Assembly (NCBI GenBank): GCA_038521865.1
Contig: JBCBKO010000002.1
Span: 434,001-498,000 of the forward strand
Reading direction: 5' to 3'
DNA: 64,000 bases
From: CALBPI01 sp038521865
Lineage (GTDB): Bacteria > Pseudomonadota > Gammaproteobacteria > Steroidobacterales > Woeseiaceae
Positions 27,460 to 36,896 of the stretch are shown piece after piece. Positions within the stretch are counted from its first letter, which is position 1; the number at the start of each line of letters is the position of its first letter. Below the pieces are notes generated by a model. The model had not been told where the DNA came from, ran no database searches, and saw nothing but the letters and a program-made list of their open reading frames with translations. A program made the translations under genes and the position numbers.

Positions 27460-28089
27460 TCAGTCCGGTGGATCGTTGGAGGTCGCACGCGCTACGGGCA
27501 GGTGCCATCCGTAGCGAATCGCCATATAACGCAATACAAAACACAGCGCTGCACCCGCAAACATGGCCGGCGCGCGAGGCAGCGACAGAACATTCGCAAC
27601 GGCTACTACGGCGCCACCCACCAATGCCGCGCTCGCGTAAAGATCCGATTTCAAAACGACAGGCACTCTTGCGGTCAGCACATCCCGTGCAATACCACCA
27701 CCGATACCACTAAGAATGCCGAGCAGCACGGCCGAGGTCGGCGTAAGGCCGGCCGCGAGTGCCTTCGCGGTGCCCGCCACCGCAAAAAGACCGAGTCCGA
27801 CGGAATCAAACACCTGAACCGGGTTGCTGAGTTTTTCAACCAATTCCGCGCGAACGAACGTGAATATCCCCGCAGTGCTTGCGATCAGCAAATAATGACC
27901 ATTGGCCAAAGCGACAGGTGGTGTGGCACCGATCAAGACATCGCGCGCGATGCCACCGGCCGTCGCCGCAGCGAACGACACAACCAATACGCCGAACAAA
28001 TCCAGCTCCCGACGCATTGCGACAGTTGCCCCGCTCAAAGCGAACGCGAACGTACCGGCATAATCGATTATGGTGAACCAAGTGAACAT
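27460..28089 (-). CDS. TRIC/YicG (UPF0126) family cation channel protein
   Basis: 209 residues from ATG 28089. Seven predicted helices built as two repeats, each with a glycine-rich signature: AAATAGGIARDVLIG and LSGIGGGIARDVLT. This is the prokaryotic trimeric intracellular cation (TRIC) channel family, probably conducting K+ or Na+. The frame is open for about 270 nt upstream, but that extension is hydrophilic and antisense to the following gene, so it is not used. Confidence 0.88.
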   Translation of the reverse strand: MFTWFTIIDYAGTFAFALSGATVAMRRELDLFGVLVVSFAAATAGGIARDVLIGATPPVALANGHYLLIASTAGIFTFVRAELVEKLSNPVQVFDSVGLGLFAVAGTAKALAAGLTPTSAVLLGILSGIGGGIARDVLTARVPVVLKSDLYASAALVGGAVVAVANVLSLPRAPAMFAGAALCFVLRYMAIRYGWHLPVARATSNDPPD

Positions 28090-28134
28090 AATTATTCCTG
28101 CGCGGAGTCTAGCGAACTTGAGAGGGGGATGAAG

Positions 28135-28434
28135 ATGGCCGAGATGGTTGAGGTCGAGAACATCAACACACCAGGGGTGACCAGTCGAGTCAACGCCGCG
28201 AAATATCGCGCCATGCGAGAGGCCTATCTCGCAACGCTCACAGAAGACCCGCCAGGACAGACTCAGGCCGAGCTTATGCCCCTTGTAAAACAATCGCTTC
28301 CGAGTGACCTGTTCCCAGGCGGCAAAACCTCTGGATGGTGGCTCAAGACCGTACAACTCGACCTTGAAGCAAAAGGTCTGGTCGCGCGCTCGGACACCCG
28401 TCCGCTACGCTGGTTTCAAACGCCACGACGTTAA
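28135..28434 (+). CDS. Small DUF6958-like protein
   Basis: 99 residues from ATG 28135. The Shine-Dalgarno GAGGGGG at 28122-28128 is too close to ATG 28129 but well placed for 28135. The sequence VEVENINTPG, VNAAKYRAMREAYL, SLPSDLFPGGKTSGWWLKTVQLDLEAKGLVAR is compact and well conserved in pattern, and I associate it with DUF6958. The C-terminal half resembles a winged-helix arrangement. Function unknown. Divergent from the TRIC gene. Confidence 0.72.
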   Translation: MAEMVEVENINTPGVTSRVNAAKYRAMREAYLATLTEDPPGQTQAELMPLVKQSLPSDLFPGGKTSGWWLKTVQLDLEAKGLVARSDTRPLRWFQTPRR

Positions 28435-28506
28435 AGCACACGCCCTTTCGGCCGCTAGCCCATTATCAGGAAGGATGCCTCGATCCGGGGAGGGTTAGAA
28501 AGCGAT

Positions 28507-30309
28507 ATGGTGACTGCGGCAACCGCAAGCGTCATGGGACGCTACGAATTGAAACGTGTGCTCGGTAAGGGATCACAGGGGAAAGTCTATCTCGCCTACG
28601 ATCCGCAACTTGAACGCGATGTTGCGATCAAGATTCTCACGTCGAGCCTTGCCGAGTTCAACCTGAAGGGCGCGAATGGCACGCCGTTAGAGGCGCTGAC
28701 CTCCAGTCGCCTGAAGCATCCCAACATCGTCCCGATTTACGATATTGGCGAAGCGCAGCTCGGACCGTATCTCGTATTCGGTTACGTTCCGGGTCGAACC
28801 CTCGCCAATGAGCTAGGCTCCCGGCAAAAGTTCACGCTCAAGGAAGCGGCGGGCCTGATCACTACCGTACTCGACGCCGTAGCCACCGCCCATGAAGCGG
28901 GCGTTCTGCACCTCGACCTCGGGCCGCGCAACATCATGATGGATGAGCGCGGCAAGCCGCAGGTGATGGACTTCGGTTTGTCCCAGTTCGTGGACTTCCA
29001 GCGCGAAGATCTTGGGCTCGCAACGGGTACGCTGAGGTACATGGCACCCGAGCATTTCCTGCGACAGGAGCTCGGCCCTTACACCGATGTATTCGCGCTC
29101 GCTTCAACCATTTACGAGTTGCTGACCGGGCAACGCGCGATCCCTGGCGACAGCATCGAATCGATTCAGCGCAACATTGTCGGTGTCGCGGTCAACTACG
29201 CGCCTCTGAACGACATTGAAAACGGTGAGCATATCGTGCGCTTCCTCAAAGGCGCATTCGTGATGGATATCGAAGACCGCTATGAAAATGCACGTGCGAT
29301 GCTCGAGGCGTTCAAAGTATGCGTCGTGGCTGCAGGTGTCGCCGACGAGGCACGTGGTACTGACCTCAGCCACAGCACGGTCGACTTTTTGATGCGGCGC
29401 ATGCAGCACAAAAAAGACTTCCCTGCGATCTCCAGCACATTGAACGACATCAACCGACTGGCGGGCGATAGCAATGGCAACGCAAACGCCGACAAGCTTG
29501 CGAACGTGATCCTCCGCGATCTGTCCCTCACGAGCAAACTGCTGACGATGGCCAACTCTTCGTTCTATGGCAGTCGGGCAACGGAGGTGACGAGCGTTTC
29601 GCAGGCGGTTGTTTTACTCGGGGTACAGCAGGTGAGGATGGTTGCGTCCAGTCTCACTCTGTTCGGTCACTTGAAGGGCGACTCTGACGTCCTACGTGAC
29701 AGCATGACCAAATCTTTCCTTTCTGGTCTCATTGCCAGACACCTCGCTCAGCGCGCAAAGCTTCGCGATGCCGAAGAGGCGTTCATCGCCGGTATGTGTC
29801 AGAACCTCGGTGAAAACCTCACCATCTACTACTTCCCTGAAGAGCATGATGTGATTCTTGAGACCGCACGAAGCAAGAGCTTGCCGCGCTGGAAAGCGGC
29901 TGTCGACGTGCTCGGTTGCGACTTCGCCATGCTCGGTGCCAACGTTGCGAAAGTCTGGTCTCTGCCGCAAGTCATCATAGAGGCCATCATGGGCATACCC
30001 GATGGCGGCAGCATGGCGCCTGCCGATGATCAACAGGCCATCCGGAATCTCTCGGTAATGGCGAATGAGCTTTGCGCGGCCTTTGTCGATGCTGATCGCG
30101 ACGAGGTGTCCGATGTGCTCGACACGATTGCTGCGCGTTATGCGCAAACCACCGAACTCTCCAGCGAATACCTCTACAAGTTGTTCGCCGCAGCTTACGA
30201 AAAGCTGTCCAAGTTTGCGCCGATCTTCGAGATTAACGTGAACAGCAGTGAATTCTGCTCTGCCGTGCAACAATGGATCGCACTTCGCGAGCGGGAGCTG
30301 GCGGCCTGA
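28507..30309 (+). CDS. Ser/Thr protein kinase fused to an HDOD signalling domain
   Basis: 600 residues. The N-terminal Hanks-type kinase (about 13-280) has the glycine loop G20-K-G-S-Q-G-K-V27, ATP lysine K42 (VAIK), catalytic loop H135-L-D-L-G-P-R-N142, D155-F-G and MAPEHF. In the loop HRD reads HLD and the usual K of DLKPxN is G, so activity may be altered. From about residue 289 an HDOD domain follows (RRMQHKKDFPAISSTLNDI, SKLLTMANSSFYG, SQAVVLLGVQQVRMV), a degenerate HD-type module in bacterial signalling. No membrane helix, so cytoplasmic. Targets are unknown. Confidence 0.88.
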   Translation: MVTAATASVMGRYELKRVLGKGSQGKVYLAYDPQLERDVAIKILTSSLAEFNLKGANGTPLEALTSSRLKHPNIVPIYDIGEAQLGPYLVFGYVPGRTLANELGSRQKFTLKEAAGLITTVLDAVATAHEAGVLHLDLGPRNIMMDERGKPQVMDFGLSQFVDFQREDLGLATGTLRYMAPEHFLRQELGPYTDVFALASTIYELLTGQRAIPGDSIESIQRNIVGVAVNYAPLNDIENGEHIVRFLKGAFVMDIEDRYENARAMLEAFKVCVVAAGVADEARGTDLSHSTVDFLMRRMQHKKDFPAISSTLNDINRLAGDSNGNANADKLANVILRDLSLTSKLLTMANSSFYGSRATEVTSVSQAVVLLGVQQVRMVASSLTLFGHLKGDSDVLRDSMTKSFLSGLIARHLAQRAKLRDAEEAFIAGMCQNLGENLTIYYFPEEHDVILETARSKSLPRWKAAVDVLGCDFAMLGANVAKVWSLPQVIIEAIMGIPDGGSMAPADDQQAIRNLSVMANELCAAFVDADRDEVSDVLDTIAARYAQTTELSSEYLYKLFAAAYEKLSKFAPIFEINVNSSEFCSAVQQWIALRERELAA

Positions 30310-30383
30310 CCACTATCGCCTAGCGTCGGGGCCCTCGGTCGACTAGTCTTGAGCGTCTGGAGAGGAGCTCGGGGACACGGGAC

Positions 30384-31970
30384 ATGGGAACGACTGCAGC
30401 CACCGCCAACAGCGGTGTTCTGGGATGGATTGAGCGCACGGGGAACAAGCTGCCCGATCCGGTATTTATCTTTTTCTGGTTGATCGGCGCGTTGATTCTG
30501 ATCAGCGTCATCGCAGCTTTGACAGGGCTGAGCGCACCGCATCCGACCAATCTGGATCAGTCCGGTCAAGCGGTCATTATCGAAGCCAAGAGCCTATTGT
30601 CGGCCGAAAATATCCAGAAGCTGTGGGTTGAGATGCCGAAAACCTTCACCCACTTCCATCCGCTCGGCTACGTGCTCGTCGTGATGCTGGGCGCAGGTAT
30701 CGCCGAGCGATCCGGATTGTTCGGTACCGCGATGCGCGGAGCCGTACGCAATGCGCCCAAATTTCTGTTGACGCCGATGGTAGCGCTGGTCGCCATGGTC
30801 GGTAACCTGGCCGCAGACGCGGCCTATGTTGTACTGATTCCATTGGCCGGTGTGCTTTATGCGGCGGCCGGCAGACATCCCATCGCGGGCATCGCTGCGG
30901 CGTTCGCCGGGGTCTCCGGCGGATTCTCGGCCAACCTACTGCCCGGGCAGCTCGATGCGTTGTTGTTTGGTATTACCGAGACCGCAGCGGAGAGTCTGGA
31001 CAAAGGGTGGGACGCCAACATCGCCGGAAACTGGTATTTCATCGCGGCGATGACCGTGATTTTCCTGCCGGTGATCTGGTATGTGACGGACAGGATCATC
31101 GAACCAAGACTCGGCAGCTTCAAGGCCGAGGGAAGTCTCGCCAGCATCACAGACGATGGCGACAAACCTCTCACAGCCGACGAGCGCCGCGGGTTGGCCT
31201 TGGCAGGTTTCGCGGCACTTGCCATCGTGTTGGTGTGGGTTGGCTTTACGATCGGCCCCGGCACACCGCTGATCGATGAGACAGCGAAGCCGGAAGCACA
31301 GCTTAGCCCCTTTTATAAGTCTCTGGTGGCGGGCTTCTTCATACTGTTCCTTGCATGCGGTTGGGCATACGGATCGGCGACCGGCACGGTCAAGGATCAC
31401 CGCGACATCGTAAAGATGATGACCGATGCTATGGGTGATCTCGCCTACTACATGGTGCTCGCGTTTGCCGCGGCGCATTTTGTCGCCATGTTCAAATGGT
31501 CGGAACTCGGGCTGATTTTCGCGATCATGGGGGCTGATGGATTAAAGGCTGCCGATCTACCGATGCCAGTTCTGCTTGGCTTACTCGTACTGTTCTCTGG
31601 TGCGATCAACCTGTTAGTCGGTTCGGCGAGCGCCAAATGGGCATTGCTTGCGCCAGTCATGGTGCCAATGATGATGCTCTTGAACATCAGCCCCGAAATG
31701 ACGACCGCCGCTTACCGGGTCGGTGATTCGGCCACCAACATCATCACGCCGCTGATGGTCTACTTCCCACTTATCCTCACGTTCTGTCAGCGCTGGCAGA
31801 AAGACTATGGGCTCGGCAGTCTGACGGCGACGATGATTCCCTACTCGATCTTCCTGCTGGTCAGTGGACTGATCATCACAATGGCCTGGATCGCGCTGGG
31901 ATTGCCCCTTGGGCCTGGCGTCGGCGTTGAGTACACACTACCGCCACCTGCTTCGGGCACTGCGCTTTAG
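30384..31970 (+). CDS. AbgT-family transporter
   Basis: 528 residues, about 11-13 helices. The start GVLGWIERTGNKLPDPVFIFFWLIG is the AbgT signature; NLAADAAYVVLIPLAG, GGFSANLLPGQLDA and INLLVGSASAKWALLAPVMVPM with GDSATNIITPLMVYFP are further conserved segments. AbgT proteins import p-aminobenzoyl-glutamate; relatives export sulfonamides. The ABC exporter gene starts 1 nt after the stop, so they are co-transcribed. Confidence 0.93.
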   Translation: MGTTAATANSGVLGWIERTGNKLPDPVFIFFWLIGALILISVIAALTGLSAPHPTNLDQSGQAVIIEAKSLLSAENIQKLWVEMPKTFTHFHPLGYVLVVMLGAGIAERSGLFGTAMRGAVRNAPKFLLTPMVALVAMVGNLAADAAYVVLIPLAGVLYAAAGRHPIAGIAAAFAGVSGGFSANLLPGQLDALLFGITETAAESLDKGWDANIAGNWYFIAAMTVIFLPVIWYVTDRIIEPRLGSFKAEGSLASITDDGDKPLTADERRGLALAGFAALAIVLVWVGFTIGPGTPLIDETAKPEAQLSPFYKSLVAGFFILFLACGWAYGSATGTVKDHRDIVKMMTDAMGDLAYYMVLAFAAAHFVAMFKWSELGLIFAIMGADGLKAADLPMPVLLGLLVLFSGAINLLVGSASAKWALLAPVMVPMMMLLNISPEMTTAAYRVGDSATNIITPLMVYFPLILTFCQRWQKDYGLGSLTATMIPYSIFLLVSGLIITMAWIALGLPLGPGVGVEYTLPPPASGTAL

Positions 31971-31971
31971 A

Positions 31972-33789
31972 ATGCATGAAGATACCAAAGTCCCTGAGCA
32001 GCGCCAGAAGCGATTAAAACCACTGGCGGCACTTTGGCCGTTCATTGCACCTTATCGCGGGACACTATTCGCTGCATTGGTGGCTTTGCTTCTAGCGGCT
32101 GCAGCGATGTTGGTGCTTCCTGTTGCACTCCGGTTTGTGATCGACCGCGGCTTTAGCGGTGGTGACTTCTCGACGATCAACCGTTACTTCGCAGGATTTC
32201 TGATCGCCGCCGTACTGTTTGGCGGTTTCGCAGCGATGCGCTTCTACCTCGTCACCTGGCTCGGTGAACGCGTGGTCGCTGATATTCGACGCGCGGTCTA
32301 CGACAACGTGATCAGCATGGATCCCCCGTTCTTCGAGATCACACGCACAGGCGAAGTGCTGAGCAGACTCACAGCAGATACGACTCTGGTGCAGAGCATC
32401 TCCGGGGTTAGCTTGTCGATCGCGTTACGTTCGCTGATTTCATTCTTCGGTGCGCTAATCCTGTTACTCGCCACCAATATCGAACTGGCGGCCTACATGC
32501 TGCTTCTTATCCCGGTTGTGGTCGTGCCGTTGATTGCTATCGGCAGACGGATTCGCTCGCTATCTCGCAGAGCACAAGACCGCATCGCAGATACAACGGG
32601 TCGCGCCGAAGAGACCTTCAACGCCATTCGTACCGTGCAAGCATTCACCCTGGAGTCGGTGCAGAAGTCTCGCTACGCCGAGAGCGTTGAAGACAGTTTC
32701 GATGCTGGGATTCAACGCACACGCGTGCGGGCACTGATCAGTGCAATGGGGGTAACCCTAGTGTTTGGTGCGATGACGTTCGTGCTTTGGCTCGGAGCAC
32801 GCAAAGTCATCGCAGGCACAATGACCGGCGGTGAGCTAGGTCAATTCCTGCTGTATGCGGCGATCGTTGGCGGATCGGCTGCAAACCTTTCCGAAGTCTG
32901 GGGTGAAATACAACGCGGCGCTGGCGCGATGGAAAGGCTTGCGGAGCTGTTGCATGCAACACCGGCTATTCAGGCGCCCGCACAGCCAGAACCCATTCCT
33001 CAACCTTGTAGCGGAAAGGTCACCTTTGACAATGTCGGGTTTGCCTACCCGTCCCGACCAGAGACTCCAGCGCTCAATGCCGTTAGCTTCAACGTAGAAC
33101 CTGGACAGATGGTGGCGCTGGTCGGCCCGTCCGGCGCAGGTAAATCAACCACCCTGCAACTGCTACTGCGCTTCTACGATCCGAACTCCGGGCAGATTCT
33201 CATCGATCAAACACCGATCAATCGCGTCGACCCACAGGCATTGCGCGAGCACATTGCGTTGGTACCGCAAGAGACAGTGCTGTTCGGCACGACCGCCATG
33301 GAAAACATTCGCTTCGGCCGGCCAGACGCCGATGATGACGCCGTCTTCGAAGCGGCACGCGCAGCGGCCGCAGATACCTTTATCCGCGCATTGCCGGAAG
33401 GCTACGACAGCTTTCTCGGAGAGCGAGGCCTGCGATTGTCTGGCGGGCAACGCCAACGTATCGCTATCGCACGAGCCATACTCAAAAACGCGCCCATTTT
33501 GTTGCTCGATGAGGCAACCAGTGCTCTCGATGCCGAGAGTGAGCAATTGGTCCAGCAGGCCTTGGACACGTTGATGGTCAATCGAACGACGCTGGTCATC
33601 GCTCACCGTCTGGCAACCGTCAAACAAGCTGACCGCATCATCGTGATGGACCACGGGCGTATCGTCGCTAGCGGCACACATCACTCACTGATCGGTGACA
33701 ATGAGTTGTACGCACGGCTCGCCAAGCTGCAGTTTGGAGAAGACAAGAGCGCCGGCGTGAGGAGCGAGCGTCGACGATCCCAAGCTTAA
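31972..33789 (+). CDS. MsbA-like ABC exporter (fused permease-ATPase)
   Basis: 605 residues from ATG 31972, one nt after the abgT stop; an in-frame start at 31909 would overlap abgT. Six helices in an ABC exporter domain (about 25-315) are followed by the ATPase: Walker A GPSGAGKST, Q-loop PQETVLF, signature LSGGQRQRIAIARAI, Walker B ILLLDEATSALD and H-loop IAHRL. It is a half-transporter of the lipid/multidrug group that works as a homodimer. Substrate unknown. Confidence 0.9.
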   Translation: MHEDTKVPEQRQKRLKPLAALWPFIAPYRGTLFAALVALLLAAAAMLVLPVALRFVIDRGFSGGDFSTINRYFAGFLIAAVLFGGFAAMRFYLVTWLGERVVADIRRAVYDNVISMDPPFFEITRTGEVLSRLTADTTLVQSISGVSLSIALRSLISFFGALILLLATNIELAAYMLLLIPVVVVPLIAIGRRIRSLSRRAQDRIADTTGRAEETFNAIRTVQAFTLESVQKSRYAESVEDSFDAGIQRTRVRALISAMGVTLVFGAMTFVLWLGARKVIAGTMTGGELGQFLLYAAIVGGSAANLSEVWGEIQRGAGAMERLAELLHATPAIQAPAQPEPIPQPCSGKVTFDNVGFAYPSRPETPALNAVSFNVEPGQMVALVGPSGAGKSTTLQLLLRFYDPNSGQILIDQTPINRVDPQALREHIALVPQETVLFGTTAMENIRFGRPDADDDAVFEAARAAAADTFIRALPEGYDSFLGERGLRLSGGQRQRIAIARAILKNAPILLLDEATSALDAESEQLVQQALDTLMVNRTTLVIAHRLATVKQADRIIVMDHGRIVASGTHHSLIGDNELYARLAKLQFGEDKSAGVRSERRRSQA

Positions 33790-34036
33790 GGATTCGCGCA
33801 AAAACGAGACACAGCTCACAAAACGCCTTTGATTATGTTCAATAAAAATAGTCGCTTACAGATTCAGTCGTTGCCGACGACTTTCTAAGTTTCTGATGTA
33901 ACGCAAAAAATTTCGAAGCGTTTGGAAACCCGGCCGGCTAATCGGTAAGTCGACCGAATAGCGACATATCGATGTCATATTCGCGCCTTAACGTTCTCGC
34001 GTTTTCCCTAACCAAAACACAACGGAGACTGTCACC

Positions 34037-35986
34037 ATGACAAGATCAAATCTCCGGGCTGCGATGAATGTTGCACTAGGCGTAGCCGCTGCAACGTTCC
34101 TGACCACCCCCGCGTTCGCTGAGAACGACAAGAGCGATGACACTTTTACCTTGCAGGTTCTGCATACCGCTGATGCCGATAGTAACGGCCGCGTGGCGCT
34201 CGACAACGTCGGACGTTTCTCAGGACTCGTCAAGCAATTCACGCGCGAGTACCGGCGCGAAACACTCCTGCTCAGCTCAGGTGATAACTACATTCCTGGG
34301 CCACGCTTCAACGCGGCAGGGGAAGATGAATTTGTGAATGCGCTGGGCGAACCCAGTGAAGGTCGACTCGACATCGCACTGCTGAACGCCATGAAATTCC
34401 AGGCCTCAGCTGTGGGCAACCATGAACTCGACGCAGGAACCAGCGCCGAAATCGGCAGCGGCGGTTTTGCGAGCATTTTCGGTAGAACTGATGCCTGGGT
34501 TGGCGCGCGCTTCCCTTACCTGGCAGCTAACCTCGACTTCACTACCGATGAGGCACTGGCGCCGTTCGTAACCGCGGACGGTAAGTTCGTAAACCGCGGT
34601 CGCGGTCGTCTTGCTGGTACCGCCATCATCAAACGCAGAGGTCACAAGATCGGTGTTATCGGTGCTACCACCCCGACGCTGCCTGTGATCACCAATGAAG
34701 GCGGTATTACTGTCAACCCTGCGATTGATGGCGCGGACTTTGACGTCGCCGAGTTGGCGGCGGTGCTTCAGCCGGCAGTCGATAGTCTGCGCGAAAAGGG
34801 CGTCGACAAAATCATTATGCTGGCCCACATGCAGCAGATCGAAATCGAACGCCAGTTGGCCAACCTGTTGGATGGCGTCGACATCATCATCGCTGGTGGT
34901 TCCAATACCCGACTGGTCGATGAGACTGACCGCTTGCAGCCAGGCGATGAGGCGCAAGGCACCTACCCGAACGTCCTGGAAAGCGCCAGCGGTGAACCTG
35001 TACTGCTCGTGAACACCGATGGCGACTACAAGTACCTTGGACGTCTGGTTGTTGACTTCGATAGCGAAGGCAAAATTCTTTTGGAGTCCTTGGACACCGA
35101 GGTGAACGGCGCCTATGCAACTGATATCGACTCCTACAACTTCTTTGGCGCGCCGGCGCAGAACCAGAGTGTTGTTAACCTGGTGCAGATTGCACAGGAC
35201 ACGCTGGCTCGCATTGATGCACCGATTGGCCTCACGAACGTATTCCTGGAAGGCGCTCGTGATCCGGGTGTCCGTACAGAAGAGACCAACCTCGGAAACC
35301 TGACTGCTGATGCCAACCTTGCTGCAGCACAAGCGTTTGACCCGAGCGTAGTGGTTTCGCTGAAGAACGGTGGTGGTATCCGTGCAAGCATCGGCTCGCG
35401 TATCGTGCCACCGGGTGGCACCGAAGCGGTTCCAACACCGCCTGCAGGTGGCATCATTGGTACCTTGGCGCTGCAGACAACACTGCGCTTCAACAACGAC
35501 CTGTCGTTGCTGACCCTGACGGGTCAGAACTTGCGTGAAGTTCTGGAGCACGGCATTGGCGCAATCCCTGGTGTGTCGGGTCGTTTCCCGCAGGTCGGCG
35601 GAGTTGAGTTCAGCTACGACGCAACGTTGCCGGAAGGCTCGCGCATCGTCAGTGCAACCATCACAGGTGGTGGTGTTGCCACTCCGCTGGTCATCGATGG
35701 TGTTACACAAAGCCCCGACGCTACCTACCGGATCGTGACGCTCAACTTCCTCGCAGGTGGGGGTGACGGCTATCCGTTCCCGCAGGATGCATCAGCAAAC
35801 CGCATCGACTTGCCAACGGTCTTGACCGATCCAGGCGCTGTAGATTTTGCGGTGCCCGGCTCCGAGCAGGATGCACTTGCTGAGTTCCTGATTGCTAACT
35901 TCCCAGTTGGTGGGGATGTCGCATTTGATCAGGCGGATACACCAGCAGGTGAAGATACGCGCATTGTTCGACTGGATACTCTGTAA
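34037..35986 (+). CDS. Secreted 5'-nucleotidase-like metallophosphatase
   Basis: 649 residues. Signal peptide with cleavage after AFA near residue 31. The metallophosphoesterase domain (about 38-340) shows LLLSSGDNYIPGP, AVGNHELDAGT and IIMLAHMQQIEIE. Two metal motifs differ from classical UshA proteins: HTADADS replaces the usual DxH-containing first motif and AGGSNTRL replaces GHSHT. I recall this HxxD...GGSxT variant in periplasmic phosphatases of marine bacteria. The C-terminal 5'-nucleotidase domain (about 360-620) has ETNLGNLTADANLAAAQ and VVSLKNGGGIRASIG. Probably a periplasmic nucleotidase or phosphatase for phosphate scavenging. Monocistronic, with its own terminator. Confidence 0.85.
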   Translation: MTRSNLRAAMNVALGVAAATFLTTPAFAENDKSDDTFTLQVLHTADADSNGRVALDNVGRFSGLVKQFTREYRRETLLLSSGDNYIPGPRFNAAGEDEFVNALGEPSEGRLDIALLNAMKFQASAVGNHELDAGTSAEIGSGGFASIFGRTDAWVGARFPYLAANLDFTTDEALAPFVTADGKFVNRGRGRLAGTAIIKRRGHKIGVIGATTPTLPVITNEGGITVNPAIDGADFDVAELAAVLQPAVDSLREKGVDKIIMLAHMQQIEIERQLANLLDGVDIIIAGGSNTRLVDETDRLQPGDEAQGTYPNVLESASGEPVLLVNTDGDYKYLGRLVVDFDSEGKILLESLDTEVNGAYATDIDSYNFFGAPAQNQSVVNLVQIAQDTLARIDAPIGLTNVFLEGARDPGVRTEETNLGNLTADANLAAAQAFDPSVVVSLKNGGGIRASIGSRIVPPGGTEAVPTPPAGGIIGTLALQTTLRFNNDLSLLTLTGQNLREVLEHGIGAIPGVSGRFPQVGGVEFSYDATLPEGSRIVSATITGGGVATPLVIDGVTQSPDATYRIVTLNFLAGGGDGYPFPQDASANRIDLPTVLTDPGAVDFAVPGSEQDALAEFLIANFPVGGDVAFDQADTPAGEDTRIVRLDTL

Positions 35987-36019
35987 GCAAAGTCCAGCGA
36001 CTCTTGTTGCAAAGACAAG

Positions 36020-36050
36020 CCCGGCGATCTACGGATCGTCGGGTTTTTTT
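36020..36050 (+). terminator. Rho-independent terminator of the 5'-nucleotidase gene
   Basis: A 10-bp stem (CCCGGCGATC 36020-36029 with GATCGTCGGG 36034-36043, one G-U pair) closes a TACG tetraloop, an unusually stable C(UNCG)G-type loop, and runs into seven T or more. Confidence 0.9.
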
Positions 36051-36123
36051 TGTGTGCTTAGGAAACTATCCGCGTTTTTTCGATGACTAAGTCGTGCGGC
36101 AAACACGAAAAGCACGGGCGACT

Positions 36124-36846
36124 ATGATGCGAAGCCTCGGAATAATCACAATCTGTGCACTATTGGGTGGCTGCGCCACCTACACCACACCCGGTGGTCC
36201 GGTAGTGATCAGCGATCTGGCCACGCCAGAAATCAATCGCCTGATGACGCGGGAGCCCACCGCAGACTTCCCTGCGAATATTGCTGTCGTTCAGATTCAA
36301 GCAGGGGGATACCGGTCGCTCAACACGACCGGTTTTGGCGAAGGTCGATACAGCGTCGTACTCGATCGCAATGAGGCATCCGAGCGTGTCTTACAGCAAC
36401 TCGGTTCGCTGAAGGGTGTCGCTAGCATTGGACCATTGAACAGACTGCTGCTACCGACTCGAATGGATTCAGTGCAGTCACTGCGTGAGGCCGCCGCCAA
36501 ACTGCGTGCAGATATGCTGTTGCTTTACACCATTGATACCGGTTTTCAAGTGGGCGACCGTCGCTTCCGACCACTAAACACCGTGGCACTCGGGTTTCTG
36601 AACAACAAAAAGATCACAGTGACGACTACCGCATCAGCGGTAATCTATGACGTACGCACCGAATATATCTACGGACTCGCGGAGGCGACTAGCGCAGACG
36701 AAAGCGCGGCGAACGTCTGGAGCAATGCGCGCGTGGTCGATGAGTTGCGCGTCGGCACCGAGCGCGAGGCACTGATAGAACTCGCCGACGAGATCGAGAA
36801 GGGCTGGAGCAAAATCTACGCGATGCACGCTAACTCGGGCGATTAA
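36124..36846 (+). CDS. Lipoprotein of unknown function
   Basis: 240 residues from ATG 36124. Lipobox LLGGC near residue 15, then ATYTTPGGPVVISDL. The body contains AAKLRADMLLLYTIDTGFQVGDRRFRPL, VTTTASAVIYDVRTEYIYGLAEA and ends with helical VGTEREALIELADEIEKGW, a pattern of envelope lipoproteins that I cannot name. No catalytic motif. It is followed after 50 nt by the beta-propeller gene. Confidence 0.7.
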   Translation: MMRSLGIITICALLGGCATYTTPGGPVVISDLATPEINRLMTREPTADFPANIAVVQIQAGGYRSLNTTGFGEGRYSVVLDRNEASERVLQQLGSLKGVASIGPLNRLLLPTRMDSVQSLREAAAKLRADMLLLYTIDTGFQVGDRRFRPLNTVALGFLNNKKITVTTTASAVIYDVRTEYIYGLAEATSADESAANVWSNARVVDELRVGTEREALIELADEIEKGWSKIYAMHANSGD

Positions 36847-36896
36847 CAGCCGGCCAAGCCGCTGCTTGCATCTTTTTCGTCGATTCCACCGAAGGC

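Noticed and set aside
27337..28128. Long N-terminal extension of the DUF6958-like frame
   Set aside because: It lies antisense to the TRIC gene, is Arg-rich and unordered, and a good Shine-Dalgarno sits just before ATG 28135.
34406..35710. 434-residue open frame antisense to the 5'-nucleotidase gene
   Set aside because: Low-complexity shadow of a strongly supported gene; Cys/Arg/Gln-rich without family features, as expected from the codon use of the sense strand.
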